Shown in pieces: positions 1 to 6,450 of a stretch of 6,673 nucleotides of DNA. The stretch lies in contig CALBGD010000094.1 in the NCBI GenBank assembly GCA_937893735.1, positions 1 to 6,673 of the forward strand. Direction: 5' to 3'. The notes beneath the pieces are model-generated. The model saw only the letters and a list, made by a program, of their open reading frames with translations, was not told where the DNA came from and did no database searches. Each line of letters begins with the position of its first letter. Positions within the stretch are counted from its first letter, which is position 1. The DNA comes from an uncultured Clostridia bacterium (GTDB taxonomy: Bacteria; Bacillota; Clostridia; Oscillospirales; Ruminococcaceae). A program made the translations under genes and the position numbers.

Positions 1-21
1 TCCAAACTGATGGAAAGATAA
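1..21 (+). CDS. Possible C-terminal tail of an upstream gene (partial)
   Basis: The first frame of the window is open from base 1 and reads SKLMER followed by a TAA stop at 19-21. Seven codons are far too few to assign a family. The only support is context: a possible small ORF begins one base after the stop, with a GGAAAG ribosome-site-like stretch inside these codons, which is what a coupled gene pair would look like. It could equally be chance. Confidence 0.2.
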   Translation, partial: SKLMER

Positions 22-22
22 G

Positions 23-112
23 ATGAACGAGCAGGTAACTCCTGACTGCGTTCTGCGAATGTGCGTAGAGGTGGAAGCAATCAACACAATATTTTCGTTG
101 CTGCGGCACTGA
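23..112 (+). CDS. Possible 29-residue small ORF of unknown function
   Basis: An ATG at 23 opens 29 codons ending at TGA 110-112. GGAAAG (12-17) lies five bases upstream as a modest ribosome site. The product starts MNEQVTPDCV, has two cysteines and an acidic middle (VEVEA), and ends in a short hydrophobic stretch (INTIFSLL) followed by RH. I do not recognise a family. The one-base gap to a preceding stop resembles translational coupling with a gene that is almost wholly outside the window. At this length an open frame is expected by chance, so this is a candidate only. Confidence 0.28.
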   Translation: MNEQVTPDCVLRMCVEVEAINTIFSLLRH

Positions 113-159
113 AAGTTCTAACGCCAAAGTGCTGCGGCAGCGTTAATATACATCACTTA

Positions 160-211
160 TATAACAAAGAGATTACACTGCCCTTTCGAGCTGTGCAATC
201 TGTTTGTTATA
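160..211 (-). repeat. 52-nt nested hairpin just downstream of tRNA-fMet
   Basis: The arms 160-178 and 193-211 are near-perfect inverted repeats over 19 positions, starting TATAACAAA. Read as minus-strand RNA, only one C/C mismatch and one G-U wobble interrupt the stem. The cap is a further 4-bp helix (GCUC/GGGC, one more wobble) with a GAAA tetraloop. On the plus strand the two wobbles become A/C mismatches, so the structure fits minus-strand RNA better, that is, the tRNA transcript, whose CCA end is two bases away. No U-run follows, so it is not a canonical terminator. It could be a processing or 3'-protection element, or a relic of a small palindromic repeat. Confidence 0.75.
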
Positions 212-213
212 AA

Positions 214-290
<77 letters not shown>

Positions 291-343
291 ATATTAAGCG
301 CTTCAGGGCTTTTTGTTTTTTGCTTTCTCCTGAGCACTTATAT

Positions 344-372
344 ATTATAGCACGTTATTTTGGATTTGTCAA
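344..372 (-). promoter_or_regulatory. Sigma-A promoter of tRNA-fMet
   Basis: On the minus strand the -35 box TTGACA (367-372) and the -10 box TATAAT (344-349) both match consensus and are separated by exactly 17 bases. Transcription would start near 337, leaving a leader of roughly 45 bases before the mature tRNA 5' end at 290. Such a promoter fits constitutive high expression of the initiator tRNA. Confidence 0.92.
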
Positions 373-399
373 GTGTTTTTTCAAAAAAAATTTAATTTT

Positions 400-2760
400 T
401 TATTGAGTAGACATTACCTTGACAGAAAGCTCACCGAGCTCCTCGCAGACCTCTGCCCTGCTGCCGCTTTTCAGCCCGCCGGAGATCATCATTCTTGACA
501 GCATATCCTCAATCTCGGCGGTGATTGTCCTGCGGAGCGGACGCGCCCCCATGCTTTTTTCACGGCTGTCACGGCAGAGGTGCCTTACTGTCTCGTCAGT
601 GAAGCTCAGCTCTATGCCGCAGTTTTCGGCGCGGCGGGACAGTTTCCCAAGGAGTATGCGGCAGACCGCCTCCAACTGCTCCTCGCCGAGTTTCCGGAAC
701 ACGACAACGTTGTCTATCCTGTTTATGAGCTCCGGGCTGAACTGCTTTTTCAGCTCGCGCATAACGTCCGCTTCCCCGCTGTCGGACTGTCCTCCGAATC
801 CCATGGCGTTCTTTGAAAGCTCCTGCGCGCCGATGTTTCCGGTCATTATCACGATAGAGCTGCGGAAATCCGCCTGCCTGCCGTCCGAAGCAGTGAGCAT
901 TCCTTCTTCTAGTATCTGGAGCAGCAGATTGAGCACGTCCGGGTGAGCCTTTTCCACCTCGTCAAAAAGAACCACCGAGTAGGGAGCGCTGCGCACGCGC
1001 TTTATAAGCTGCCCCTCCTCCTCAAAGCCGACATATCCGGGAGGCGACCCTATCAGCTTGGAGACCGAGTGCTTTTCCATGAATTCGGACATATCAAAGC
1101 GTATCAGACGTTTTTCATCGCCGTAGACCGCTTCGGCAAGCGCCTTGGCAAGCTCTGTCTTTCCAACCCCTGTCTGACCGAGGAACAGGAAAGAGCAGGT
1201 CGGGCGGTTCGGCTCTTTCAGACCAGTCCTTCCGCGGCGTACTGCATTTGCCACCAGCTCCACTGCCTTGTCCTGACCGACAACGCGCTTCTTCAGTTCG
1301 TCCTCCAGCCCGGAGAGCCGCGCCGCTTCGCTCTCCGTAAGGCGCTCCACAGGGATTCCCGTTATTGCCGAAACCGCCTGAGCTATCTGCGGCTTGTCAA
1401 CAATTCCGGAATCCACAGAGTTCATCGCCTGTATCAGCGAAAACTCCTCCGCACGGAGCTTTTCTATCTCGGCTGTTCCCCGTGCCGCTGTGATACGGCG
1501 GCGCACCTCTGAAAGATGCGCCGCATAAGGAGCGTCATTACCGCCGGAGCGCACCCGTGCCGCCGCCTCATCAACAAGGTCGAGCGCCTTGTCCGGCAGC
1601 CTCCTGTCAGGAATAAACCTCACCGAGAGCCGCACTGCCTCATCGAGCGCTCCGTCGGTGATGGTCACGCAGTGGTGCTGCTCATAGCTGCGGCGCATTC
1701 CACGGAGTATCTCCACCGTCTGATGCTCTGTGGGCTGCTCCACGATTATCGGCTGGAACCTGCGTTCAAGCGCACTGTCCTTTTCGATGAACCTGCGGTA
1801 TTCCTCGGTCGTTGTGGCTCCGATAAGGCATATCTCGCCACGGGCAAGCTGCGGCTTCAGGATATTCGCGGCATCTATCGCGCCCTCGGCGGCTCCGGTG
1901 CCGACTATGCTGTGGAGCTCGTCAATGAACAGGATTATATTCTTACTGCCGGAAGCCTCCTCGATTACGCTGCGGAGCCGCTCCTCAAAATCTCCGCGGT
2001 ACTTTGCCCCGGCAAGCATTGCGGTCAGGTCAAGGGAATATATGCGCTTCCCCTGAAGCCCCTGCGGAACGGCTCCTGCGGCTATCCTCTGCGCGAAACC
2101 CTCGACTACCGCCGTCTTTCCTACGCCCGCGTCACCGATAAGGCAGGGGTTATTCTTACAGCGCCGCAGAAGCACCCGGATAAGACGCTCCGTTTCCTGC
2201 TCGCGTCCTATCACCGGGTCGAGCTTTCCGAGGAACGCAAGCTCCGTCAGGTCTCTGCCGTACTTCGTCAGGGCCGGGAATTTCGCACGCCTGTCCTTGT
2301 CGTTCTGCTGGAACTCCGGCTCGGTATAGCGCCTTGCACACACCTCCCCGGCGAGCTTTACCTGATTCACACCGAGGTCTGCAAGTATCTTCCAGCCGTA
2401 GCTCTCACGGTCGAGAACTATCGCCCGCAGGAGGTGCTCAGTCCCCGCCTTTCGCTGATCCTCGCCGGAGGCATACGAAAGCGCGTTCTCCATGAGCCGG
2501 CGGCTGCGCGGGGTAAGGTCGTTCAGAGTGAGCCGCGTGGGTCTCCCCTTGCCGACCAGAGCCTCCAGCCGGCATAGGACCTCGTTCCTGCCTACTCCGT
2601 ATTTTTTAAGGAACACCGCTGACGGAAAACTGTCATCAGAAGTAAGACCATAAAGAATGTGTTCGCTGCCGATGTAGGTATGTCCGCAGCCCATCGCCGC
2701 CCCCAGCGCGGCGTTGAGCGCCTTTATCGCACTGTCAGAAAAACCGCTTATCGAATTCAT
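400..2760 (-). CDS. clpC: ClpC/ClpA-class AAA+ unfoldase (ATP-dependent Clp ATPase subunit)
   Basis: The 786-residue cytoplasmic protein is a hexameric AAA+ unfoldase expected to feed substrates to ClpP. It has two Clp-N repeats (about 5-70 and 83-145). ATPase domain 1 carries Walker A GDAGVGKT (209-216), pore loop KYRG (253-256), Walker B ILFIDE (276-281) and arginine finger ERR (332-334). Domain 2 carries Walker A GQTGVGKT (528-535), pore loop GYVG (575-578), Walker B VVLFDE (596-601) and sensor-2 GAR (738-740). The tripeptide MGF (653-655) sits where the ClpP-docking loop ([LIV]-G-F) is expected, which argues against ClpB. The linker between the two ATPase domains (about 405-465) is shorter than I recall for Bacillus ClpC and its UVR-like motif is eroded. 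Sensor 1 of domain 2 reads TGN rather than the usual TSN. The start is fixed by AAGGAGGT seven bases upstream. No ctsR-mcsA-mcsB genes adjoin it, so ClpC versus another Clp subclass is uncertain. Confidence 0.93.
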   Translation of the reverse strand: MNSISGFSDSAIKALNAALGAAMGCGHTYIGSEHILYGLTSDDSFPSAVFLKKYGVGRNEVLCRLEALVGKGRPTRLTLNDLTPRSRRLMENALSYASGEDQRKAGTEHLLRAIVLDRESYGWKILADLGVNQVKLAGEVCARRYTEPEFQQNDKDRRAKFPALTKYGRDLTELAFLGKLDPVIGREQETERLIRVLLRRCKNNPCLIGDAGVGKTAVVEGFAQRIAAGAVPQGLQGKRIYSLDLTAMLAGAKYRGDFEERLRSVIEEASGSKNIILFIDELHSIVGTGAAEGAIDAANILKPQLARGEICLIGATTTEEYRRFIEKDSALERRFQPIIVEQPTEHQTVEILRGMRRSYEQHHCVTITDGALDEAVRLSVRFIPDRRLPDKALDLVDEAAARVRSGGNDAPYAAHLSEVRRRITAARGTAEIEKLRAEEFSLIQAMNSVDSGIVDKPQIAQAVSAITGIPVERLTESEAARLSGLEDELKKRVVGQDKAVELVANAVRRGRTGLKEPNRPTCSFLFLGQTGVGKTELAKALAEAVYGDEKRLIRFDMSEFMEKHSVSKLIGSPPGYVGFEEEGQLIKRVRSAPYSVVLFDEVEKAHPDVLNLLLQILEEGMLTASDGRQADFRSSIVIMTGNIGAQELSKNAMGFGGQSDSGEADVMRELKKQFSPELINRIDNVVVFRKLGEEQLEAVCRILLGKLSRRAENCGIELSFTDETVRHLCRDSREKSMGARPLRRTITAEIEDMLSRMMISGGLKSGSRAEVCEELGELSVKVMSTQ

Positions 2761-2767
2761 TTTCGTG

Positions 2768-2775
2768 ACCTCCTT
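2768..2775 (-). promoter_or_regulatory. Ribosome binding site of the Clp ATPase gene
   Basis: The minus strand reads AAGGAGGT, a near-perfect Shine-Dalgarno sequence, seven bases before the ATG at 2758-2760. It decides the start codon, which also agrees with where the first Clp-N repeat should begin. Confidence 0.9.
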
Positions 2776-2785
2776 GTTTGTGTAT

Positions 2786-2793
2786 ATAGTATG
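2786..2793 (-). promoter_or_regulatory. Candidate -10 element upstream of the Clp gene
   Basis: The minus strand reads CATACTAT ten bases upstream of the Shine-Dalgarno sequence. It contains TACTAT, a 4/6 match to a sigma-A -10 box, but no good -35 lies 16-18 bases away. An AATATAT run about 14 bases upstream would fit a SigE-like arrangement loosely. The same octamer occurs facing the other way at 2858-2865. No CtsR-type tandem GGTCAAA repeat is visible. This is a pattern match only. Confidence 0.3.
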
Positions 2794-2836
2794 TGCGGAT
2801 TTCTGGTATATATTTCACTTGCAAGAAAATATTTCT

Positions 2837-2865
2837 GTAACAGATTTTTTCCGGCTGCATACTAT
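2837..2865 (+). promoter_or_regulatory. Candidate promoter of the Cys/Gly-rich mini-gene
   Basis: GTAACA (about 2837-2842) and TACTAT (2860-2865) are each 4/6 matches to sigma-A boxes and are 17 bases apart. The -10 lies within CATACTAT (2858-2865), the octamer also found in front of the divergent Clp gene. Transcription would start near 2872, right at the base of the leader hairpin at 2873-2906. Confidence 0.4.
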
Positions 2866-2872
2866 GTACTAT

Positions 2873-2906
2873 GAAACGGAAGCTTCAAGGGGAAGCGGAA
2901 CGTTTC
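2873..2906 (+). promoter_or_regulatory. Nested leader hairpin before the Cys/Gly-rich gene
   Basis: The outer arms GAAACG (2873-2878) and CGTTTC (2901-2906) pair perfectly, and the inner arms GCTTC (2882-2886) and GAAGC (2892-2896) pair perfectly around a five-base loop. A purine-only internal loop (GAA/GGAA) separates the two helices. It starts at the predicted 5' end of the mRNA and ends 12 bases before the ribosome site. It could protect the mRNA 5' end or bind a regulator; it does not cover the ribosome site. Confidence 0.55.
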
Positions 2907-2932
2907 CAGACATTTTATAGGAGGACACGAAT

Positions 2933-3088
2933 ATGTCATGCTTCAACGTTGGCGGCGGCAACTGCTGCTGGATCATCATTCTTATCCTTATCCTGTTCTG
3001 CGGCTGTGGCAATGGCTGCGGTAACGGCTGCGACAACGGCTGCGGCGGTGGCTGCGGCTGCGGAAACAACAACGGCTGCGGCTGCTGA
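2933..3088 (+). CDS. 51-residue Cys/Gly-rich membrane mini-protein
   Basis: This short gene has a strong AGGAGG (2919-2924) eight bases before its ATG. The product has a short Gly/Asn/Cys head (MSCFNVGGGN), one hydrophobic helix (about residues 13-22, WIIILILILF), and a tail (23-51) of almost only Gly, Cys and Asn in GC and NGC repeats. About thirteen cysteines make up a quarter of the protein. It resembles tiny Clostridia/Ruminococcus proteins that databases label high-cysteine chorion-like; that recollection needs a search. Likely a single-pass membrane peptide with an exposed Cys tail able to bind metal, form disulfides or be modified. The function is unknown. It stands alone, divergent from the Clp gene and closed by its own terminator. 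It has no signal-peptidase site that I can see. Confidence 0.85.
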   Translation: MSCFNVGGGNCCWIIILILILFCGCGNGCGNGCDNGCGGGCGCGNNNGCGC

Positions 3089-3110
3089 TAGGCTTCCGGC
3101 ATAATCACGG

Positions 3111-3140
3111 GCCCTCCCTCCGGGGAGGGCTTGACTATTT
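3111..3140 (+). terminator. Terminator of the Cys/Gly-rich gene
   Basis: A perfect 8-bp GC-rich stem, GCCCTCCC (3111-3118) with GGGAGGGC (3123-3130), closes on a TCCG tetraloop. A moderately T-rich stretch (TTGACTATTT) follows. The stem is very stable but the U-tract is broken, so termination may be partial. That same stretch doubles as the -35 region of the next promoter. Confidence 0.7.
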
Positions 3141-3159
3141 CCGGAAACAGATGTATAAT
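3131..3159 (+). promoter_or_regulatory. Sigma-A promoter of the rRNA methyltransferase operon
   Basis: TTGACT (3131-3136) and TATAAT (3154-3159) are separated by exactly 17 bases, giving 11 of 12 consensus positions. Transcription would start near 3166, about 33 bases before the methyltransferase ATG. The -35 box begins at the base directly after the preceding terminator stem. Confidence 0.9.
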
Positions 3160-3198
3160 AAAACATACTGAATTTCTCTGAAAAGGATACTATATTAT

Positions 3199-4422
3199 AT
3201 GGAAAGAAACTACCCGAAAGCAACCGTCACAGAAAAGGGCGAGAAAGCGCTCCGCGGAGGACACCCGTGGGTCTACGCCGAGGAAATAACCGATATCTCC
3301 GGGGAATACGAAAACGGCGGGCTCGTTGATGTTTTCAGCCGCAAGGGTCGATACCTCGGCACTGGATACATAAACGACAACTCCAAGATACGCATAAGGA
3401 TAATCTCCCGGAATGCAAACGACAAATTCGACCGGGATTTCTACGCGCGCCGCGTGAAGTACGCGCTGGACTACCGCCGCACCGTGGTGGCTGAGGACTT
3501 CGGCTGCTGCCGTCTTATCTTCGGCGAAGCGGACAGCTTTCCGGGATTCACGGTGGACAGGTTCGGTGATATACTTGTAACTCAGGTGCTCTCCCTCGGC
3601 ATTGAACGAAACAAGGATATGCTTTATGAACTCCTTGTGCAGACCCTTTCGGACATGGGAGAAAAGATAACCGCCCTCTACGAGCGCAATGACGTGAAGA
3701 TACGCGAGCTTGAGGGAATGCAGGAATACAAGGGCTTCTGGAACGGCGCGGGACTGCGCACCGACTTGTCCGGCGTGACTGAGATAACCGAGAACGGGAT
3801 ACGCTACACTGTGGACTACGTCAACGGGCAAAAGACAGGATTCTTCCTCGACCAGAAGTACAACAGAATGGCTATCCGCCGTATCGCAGCAGGCAGGAAC
3901 GTCCTCGACTGCTGCACCCACACCGGTGCTTTCGCGCTCAATGCCGCAGCCGCCGGGGCAAAGCTGGTTAACGCCGTTGACATCTCCGCAGACGCAATAG
4001 AAATGCCCCGCCGCAACGCGGAACTCAACGGACTTGCAGACAAGATGGAATTCACAAAGGCGGATATGTTCGATCTGCTCACCGACCTCTACCGCAAAGG
4101 CGGTCACCCGTATGACTTCATAATCCTTGACCCGCCTGCGTTCACCAAGAGCAGCAGCACAGTAAAATCCGCAGAACGCGGCTACAAGGAAATCAACCTT
4201 AAGGCAATGAGGCTCCTCCCGCGCGGAGGATATCTCGCGACCTGCTCCTGCTCGCATTTTATGACGGAAACGCTGTTCCGCCATATGCTCCATGACGCGG
4301 CGGCTGACGCGGGAGTTTCCCTGCGGCAGATAGAGGCCCGCAGACAGGCTCCGGATCACCCGATACTGTGGAACGTTCCGGAAACCGACTACCTTAAATT
4401 CTACATATTCCAGGTGGTGTGA
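3199..4422 (+). CDS. rlmI: RlmI-family 23S rRNA (cytosine-C5) methyltransferase
   Basis: The 407-residue protein matches the PUA-plus-methyltransferase layout of RlmI, which in E. coli methylates C1962 of 23S rRNA using S-adenosylmethionine. An N-terminal PUA RNA-binding domain spans about 1-75 ([10 protein letters not shown] at 21-30). The linker leads to QKTGFFLDQ (211-219), a family signature. The Rossmann-type catalytic domain has motif [14 protein letters not shown] (235-247), acidic D261, motif IV DPPAF (311-315) and motif VI CSCSH (349-353), which holds the presumed catalytic cysteine. Length is typical of the family. The start follows AAAGGA with an 11-base gap, slightly long. It is the first gene of the operon driven from 3131-3159. 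The family is secure; the exact target base in this organism is inferred from homologues. Confidence 0.92.
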   Translation: MERNYPKATVTEKGEKALRGGHPWVYAEEITDISGEYENGGLVDVFSRKGRYLGTGYINDNSKIRIRIISRNANDKFDRDFYARRVKYALDYRRTVVAEDFGCCRLIFGEADSFPGFTVDRFGDILVTQVLSLGIERNKDMLYELLVQTLSDMGEKITALYERNDVKIRELEGMQEYKGFWNGAGLRTDLSGVTEITENGIRYTVDYVNGQKTGFFLDQKYNRMAIRRIAAGRNVLDCCTHTGAFALNAAAAGAKLVNAVDISADAIEMPRRNAELNGLADKMEFTKADMFDLLTDLYRKGGHPYDFIILDPPAFTKSSSTVKSAERGYKEINLKAMRLLPRGGYLATCSCSHFMTETLFRHMLHDAAADAGVSLRQIEARRQAPDHPILWNVPETDYLKFYIFQVV

Positions 4423-4423
4423 C

Positions 4424-4696
4424 ATGACCGAAAAAGACCTTATTCCCGGAACTGTCGTACAGCATTTCAAGCGCAGAATGCTCCCGGAAAAGGAGCGCGC
4501 AGAAAGCACGCAGTACCTTTATGAGATTATCGGCGTAGCCCACCATACGGAGACCGGCGAGAAGCTGGTGATTTACCGCGCCCTGTACGGCGAAGGAAAG
4601 ATTTGTGCGCGTCCGCTGGAGATGTTCCTGTCCCCTACCGACGCTGAAAAATACCCTGCGGCAGAGCAGAAATACCGCTTTGAGCCGCTCAGATAA
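4424..4696 (+). CDS. DUF1653 family protein
   Basis: This 90-residue protein begins one base after the methyltransferase stop (TGA-C-ATG), with AGGTGG (4412-4417) inside the end of that gene, so translation is probably coupled. It carries the DUF1653 pattern: [10 protein letters not shown] near the start, [14 protein letters not shown] (about 33-46), [12 protein letters not shown] (about 49-60), then ARPLEMFL (62-69). This is a compact beta-rich soluble domain with no membrane segment or signal. Its biochemical role is not known to me. Residues 21-30, rich in Glu/Arg/Ser, form an insert between the first two strands that looks longer than in the short family members I recall. Confidence 0.9.
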   Translation: MTEKDLIPGTVVQHFKRRMLPEKERAESTQYLYEIIGVAHHTETGEKLVIYRALYGEGKICARPLEMFLSPTDAEKYPAAEQKYRFEPLR

Positions 4697-4724
4697 ACAG
4701 CAATTCCAAGAAAGAAGCGACCAG

Positions 4725-6101
4725 ATGAGTTCAACAAAATACGTTGATATGTGCAGTGGACCTATACTGCGCAAAATGATAGTTTTTACGCTCCCTATAA
4801 TGTTTTCGGGACTGTTCCAGCTGCTGTTCAATGCGACTGATATAATTGTCGTTGGTAAATTCGCCGGCGACAACGCTCTTGCGGCGGTGGGCTCGAATAC
4901 CGCACTGATAAACCTGATGACGAATATCTTCATCGGGCTTTCGATAGGCGCCAACGTGGTAGCGGCGCGATACTGCGGCGCAAAGAACTACACGGAGCTC
5001 CGCAAGACGGTGCATACCGCAATGCTGCTGAGCGTTATCAGCGGTTTTATCCTGATGGCGGCGGGACTGTGCTTTGCAGAGCAGATACTCGGGTGGATGT
5101 CCACTCCCGACAGCATTATCGGCATGGCGGCTGATTATTTGCGCATTTACTTCTGCGGAATGCCGTTCATGATGATCTATAACTTCGGCAATGCCCTGCT
5201 CCGTGCTGTCGGCGATACACGCAGACCTCTGATATATCTTATCTGCGGCGGCGTGATAAACGTTATACTCGATCTTGTTTTTGTCATAGCCCTTGGTATG
5301 AGCGCCGCAGGCGTAGGTCTTGCGACCGCGCTATCACAGGGAGTTTCCGCAGGGCTCATGATACGCTGCCTGCTCCGCGAAAAGGAGGAGACCGGCCTGA
5401 AGCTTGATTTCAGGCAGCTCCGGATACACCGCGACAAGCTGCTGATGATACTCAAGATCGGGCTTCCGGCGGGATTTCAGGGCACTGTGTTCTCGCTGTC
5501 GAACGTTGTAATACAGTCCTCGATCAATCTCTTCGGCGAGGCTGTTATTGCAGGAAACTCCGCGGCGGCAAGCATAGAGGGCTTCGTTTACATGGCGATG
5601 AACTCCTGCTATCAGTCAACGCTTTCATTCACCAGCCAGAACCTCGGTGCCGGGAAATACGAGCGAATCAACAAGATACTCATATGCGGGCTTGTATGCG
5701 TCGTTGCCGTGTGGGCTATACTCGGGCTGGGAGTCGCGATGACTTTCGGGCGGCCTCTGCTGAGCATATACACCTCCGGCGATGAGGCGATAAACGCCGG
5801 CATACGCAGAATGATGTACGTCTGCGGAACATACTTCCTGTGCGGTATAATGGACGTCATGGTCGGTTCCCTGCGCGGAATGGGCTACTCGGTAACTCCG
5901 ATGATCGTTTCCCTGCTCGGAGCCTGCGGGCTCAGGCTTGTGTGGCTAGGGACGGTGTTCCAGATGGAGCAGTTCCACACTCCGGATACTGTTTATCTGT
6001 CCTACCCTGTTTCATGGGTAATAACTGTTGCAGCGCACGTTATCTGCTTCTTCATTTGTCGGAATAGGCTGAAAAAGAAACAGGTGAACCTAAACAAATA
6101 A
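4725..6101 (+). CDS. MATE family multidrug/Na+ (or H+) antiporter
   Basis: The 458-residue integral membrane protein has the 12-helix, two-lobe MATE layout. It exports cationic drugs or metabolites in exchange for Na+ or H+. The first MatE half spans about 13-175, opening with PILRKMIVFTLPIMFSGLFQ, with GDTRRP at 163-168. The second spans about 240-400, with FTSQNLGAGKYERI (302-315) and RGMGYSVTP (384-392). The C-terminus ends in a basic tail (RNRLKKK). The frame stays open upstream to 4605, but that would add 40 polar residues overlapping the DUF1653 gene. The ATG at 4725 gives the expected family N-terminus, although its ribosome site (AAGAAAG, 4709-4715) is weak. It is the last gene of the operon. 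The substrate cannot be told from sequence; it belongs to the large Firmicutes NorM/DinF-like branch. Confidence 0.92.
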   Translation: MSSTKYVDMCSGPILRKMIVFTLPIMFSGLFQLLFNATDIIVVGKFAGDNALAAVGSNTALINLMTNIFIGLSIGANVVAARYCGAKNYTELRKTVHTAMLLSVISGFILMAAGLCFAEQILGWMSTPDSIIGMAADYLRIYFCGMPFMMIYNFGNALLRAVGDTRRPLIYLICGGVINVILDLVFVIALGMSAAGVGLATALSQGVSAGLMIRCLLREKEETGLKLDFRQLRIHRDKLLMILKIGLPAGFQGTVFSLSNVVIQSSINLFGEAVIAGNSAAASIEGFVYMAMNSCYQSTLSFTSQNLGAGKYERINKILICGLVCVVAVWAILGLGVAMTFGRPLLSIYTSGDEAINAGIRRMMYVCGTYFLCGIMDVMVGSLRGMGYSVTPMIVSLLGACGLRLVWLGTVFQMEQFHTPDTVYLSYPVSWVITVAAHVICFFICRNRLKKKQVNLNK

Positions 6102-6104
6102 ACT

Positions 6105-6130
6105 AACCTCCGGGCTTATGTCCGGAGGTT
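6105..6130 (+). terminator. Hairpin ending the methyltransferase-MATE operon
   Basis: Perfect 9-bp arms AACCTCCGG (6105-6113) and CCGGAGGTT (6122-6130) enclose an eight-base loop, starting three bases after the MATE stop. The plus-strand 3' side lacks a T-run (GCGCTATATT). On the minus strand the stem is followed by AGTTTATTTGTTT, which is more terminator-like. It may end transcription in both directions, or mainly stabilise the 3' end of the operon mRNA. Confidence 0.6.
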
Positions 6131-6248
6131 GCGCTATATTCAGGCCTTGTTACAATGTTCCCATCGTTGCATTTTGATTGTGAAAATACTGCTTTTGATC
6201 ATGGTTGTTGGGGAATTTGCCCGCATAGGGATACAGGTCTCGATAACT

Positions 6249-6264
6249 CTTTTGGCTTCAAAAG
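6249..6264. repeat. Small inverted repeat, CTTTTG/CAAAAG
   Basis: Perfect six-base arms CTTTTG (6249-6254) and CAAAAG (6259-6264) enclose a four-base loop. It lies six bases before a second inverted repeat, within the gene-poor stretch. The meaning is unknown. Confidence 0.5.
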
Positions 6265-6270
6265 GCGATA

Positions 6271-6297
6271 CTGCTTTGACCAATCTTACCAAAGCAG
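6271..6297. repeat. Small inverted repeat, CTGCTTTG/CAAAGCAG
   Basis: Perfect eight-base arms CTGCTTTG (6271-6278) and CAAAGCAG (6290-6297) surround an 11-base spacer. It could be an operator for a dimeric regulator or a weak RNA stem. No adjacent gene start supports either reading. Confidence 0.5.
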
Positions 6298-6403
6298 CTC
6301 TACTTACATTTTGCAGCCAGTTACAAACTGAAAAACAGCTCCCATAAATCCCATATCGGTCAGCTTGGGACGCCCTTATTTTTTTAAATCGGAGATTTCG
6401 GGC

Positions 6404-6446
6404 AAAACAAAAGGCGCTGCAACGGTGAAAACCGCTTAACAGCGCC
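6404..6446 (-). terminator. Rho-independent terminator of tRNA-Lys
   Basis: On the minus strand, four bases after the tRNA CCA end, arms GGCGCTG and CAGCGCC (6440-6446 and 6413-6419) form a perfect 7-bp stem. A nested CGGT/ACCG helix (6423-6426 and 6431-6434) lies inside it, and the whole is followed at once by TTTTGTTTT (6404-6412). It is placed and oriented exactly as the native terminator of the tRNA-Lys gene, so this flank is host DNA rather than inserted element. Confidence 0.87.
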
Positions 6447-6450
6447 ATTC

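Larger units (their letters stand above)
6131..6403. other. Gene-poor stretch before the tRNA-Lys remnant
   Basis: About 270 bases contain no gene I can support. An open frame covers most of it on the minus strand (to 6140), but its ATG lies inside the tRNA-Lys terminator stem, there is no ribosome site, and the translation is compositionally odd (many Arg, Cys, Trp). A 72-codon plus-strand frame (6129-6347) also lacks a ribosome site. Two small perfect inverted repeats sit close together at 6249-6264 and 6271-6297. Base composition is more AT-rich than in the genes to the left. It could be decayed coding DNA or a non-coding RNA locus. Confidence 0.5.

Noticed and set aside
381..402. AT-only inverted repeat after the Clp stop codon as a terminator
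   Set aside because: The arms are only A and T with a minimal loop and no GC core; any low-complexity AT tract gives this. Clp transcripts may run on into the tRNA unit.
1516..2577. 353-codon plus-strand frame opposite the Clp ATPase
   Set aside because: It is a shadow of a gene with complete AAA+ motifs; the translation shows no family motif and has no ribosome site.
3001..3085. GGCTGCGG-type repeats as a CRISPR or satellite array
   Set aside because: The repeats are short, irregular, in frame and fully explained by Gly-Cys codons in the mini-protein tail.
2936..3223. Alanine-rich minus-strand frame over the Cys/Gly-rich gene
   Set aside because: The low-complexity Ala/Val translation is the mirror of TGC/GGC repeats on the plus strand, and it lacks a ribosome site, whereas the plus-strand gene has a strong one.
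3190..4509. 439-codon open frame opposite the rRNA methyltransferase gene
   Set aside because: It is the antisense shadow of a well-supported gene. It has no recognisable domain and arises from GC-biased third positions.
4605..4724. Upstream extension of the MATE reading frame to an ATG at 4605
   Set aside because: It would add 40 polar residues unlike MATE N-termini and lies inside the DUF1653 gene; the ATG at 4725 gives the family's normal start.
6140..6448. 102-codon minus-strand frame near the att junction
   Set aside because: Its ATG lies within the tRNA-Lys terminator stem, no ribosome site precedes it, and I recognise no domain, so I describe the region rather than call a gene.
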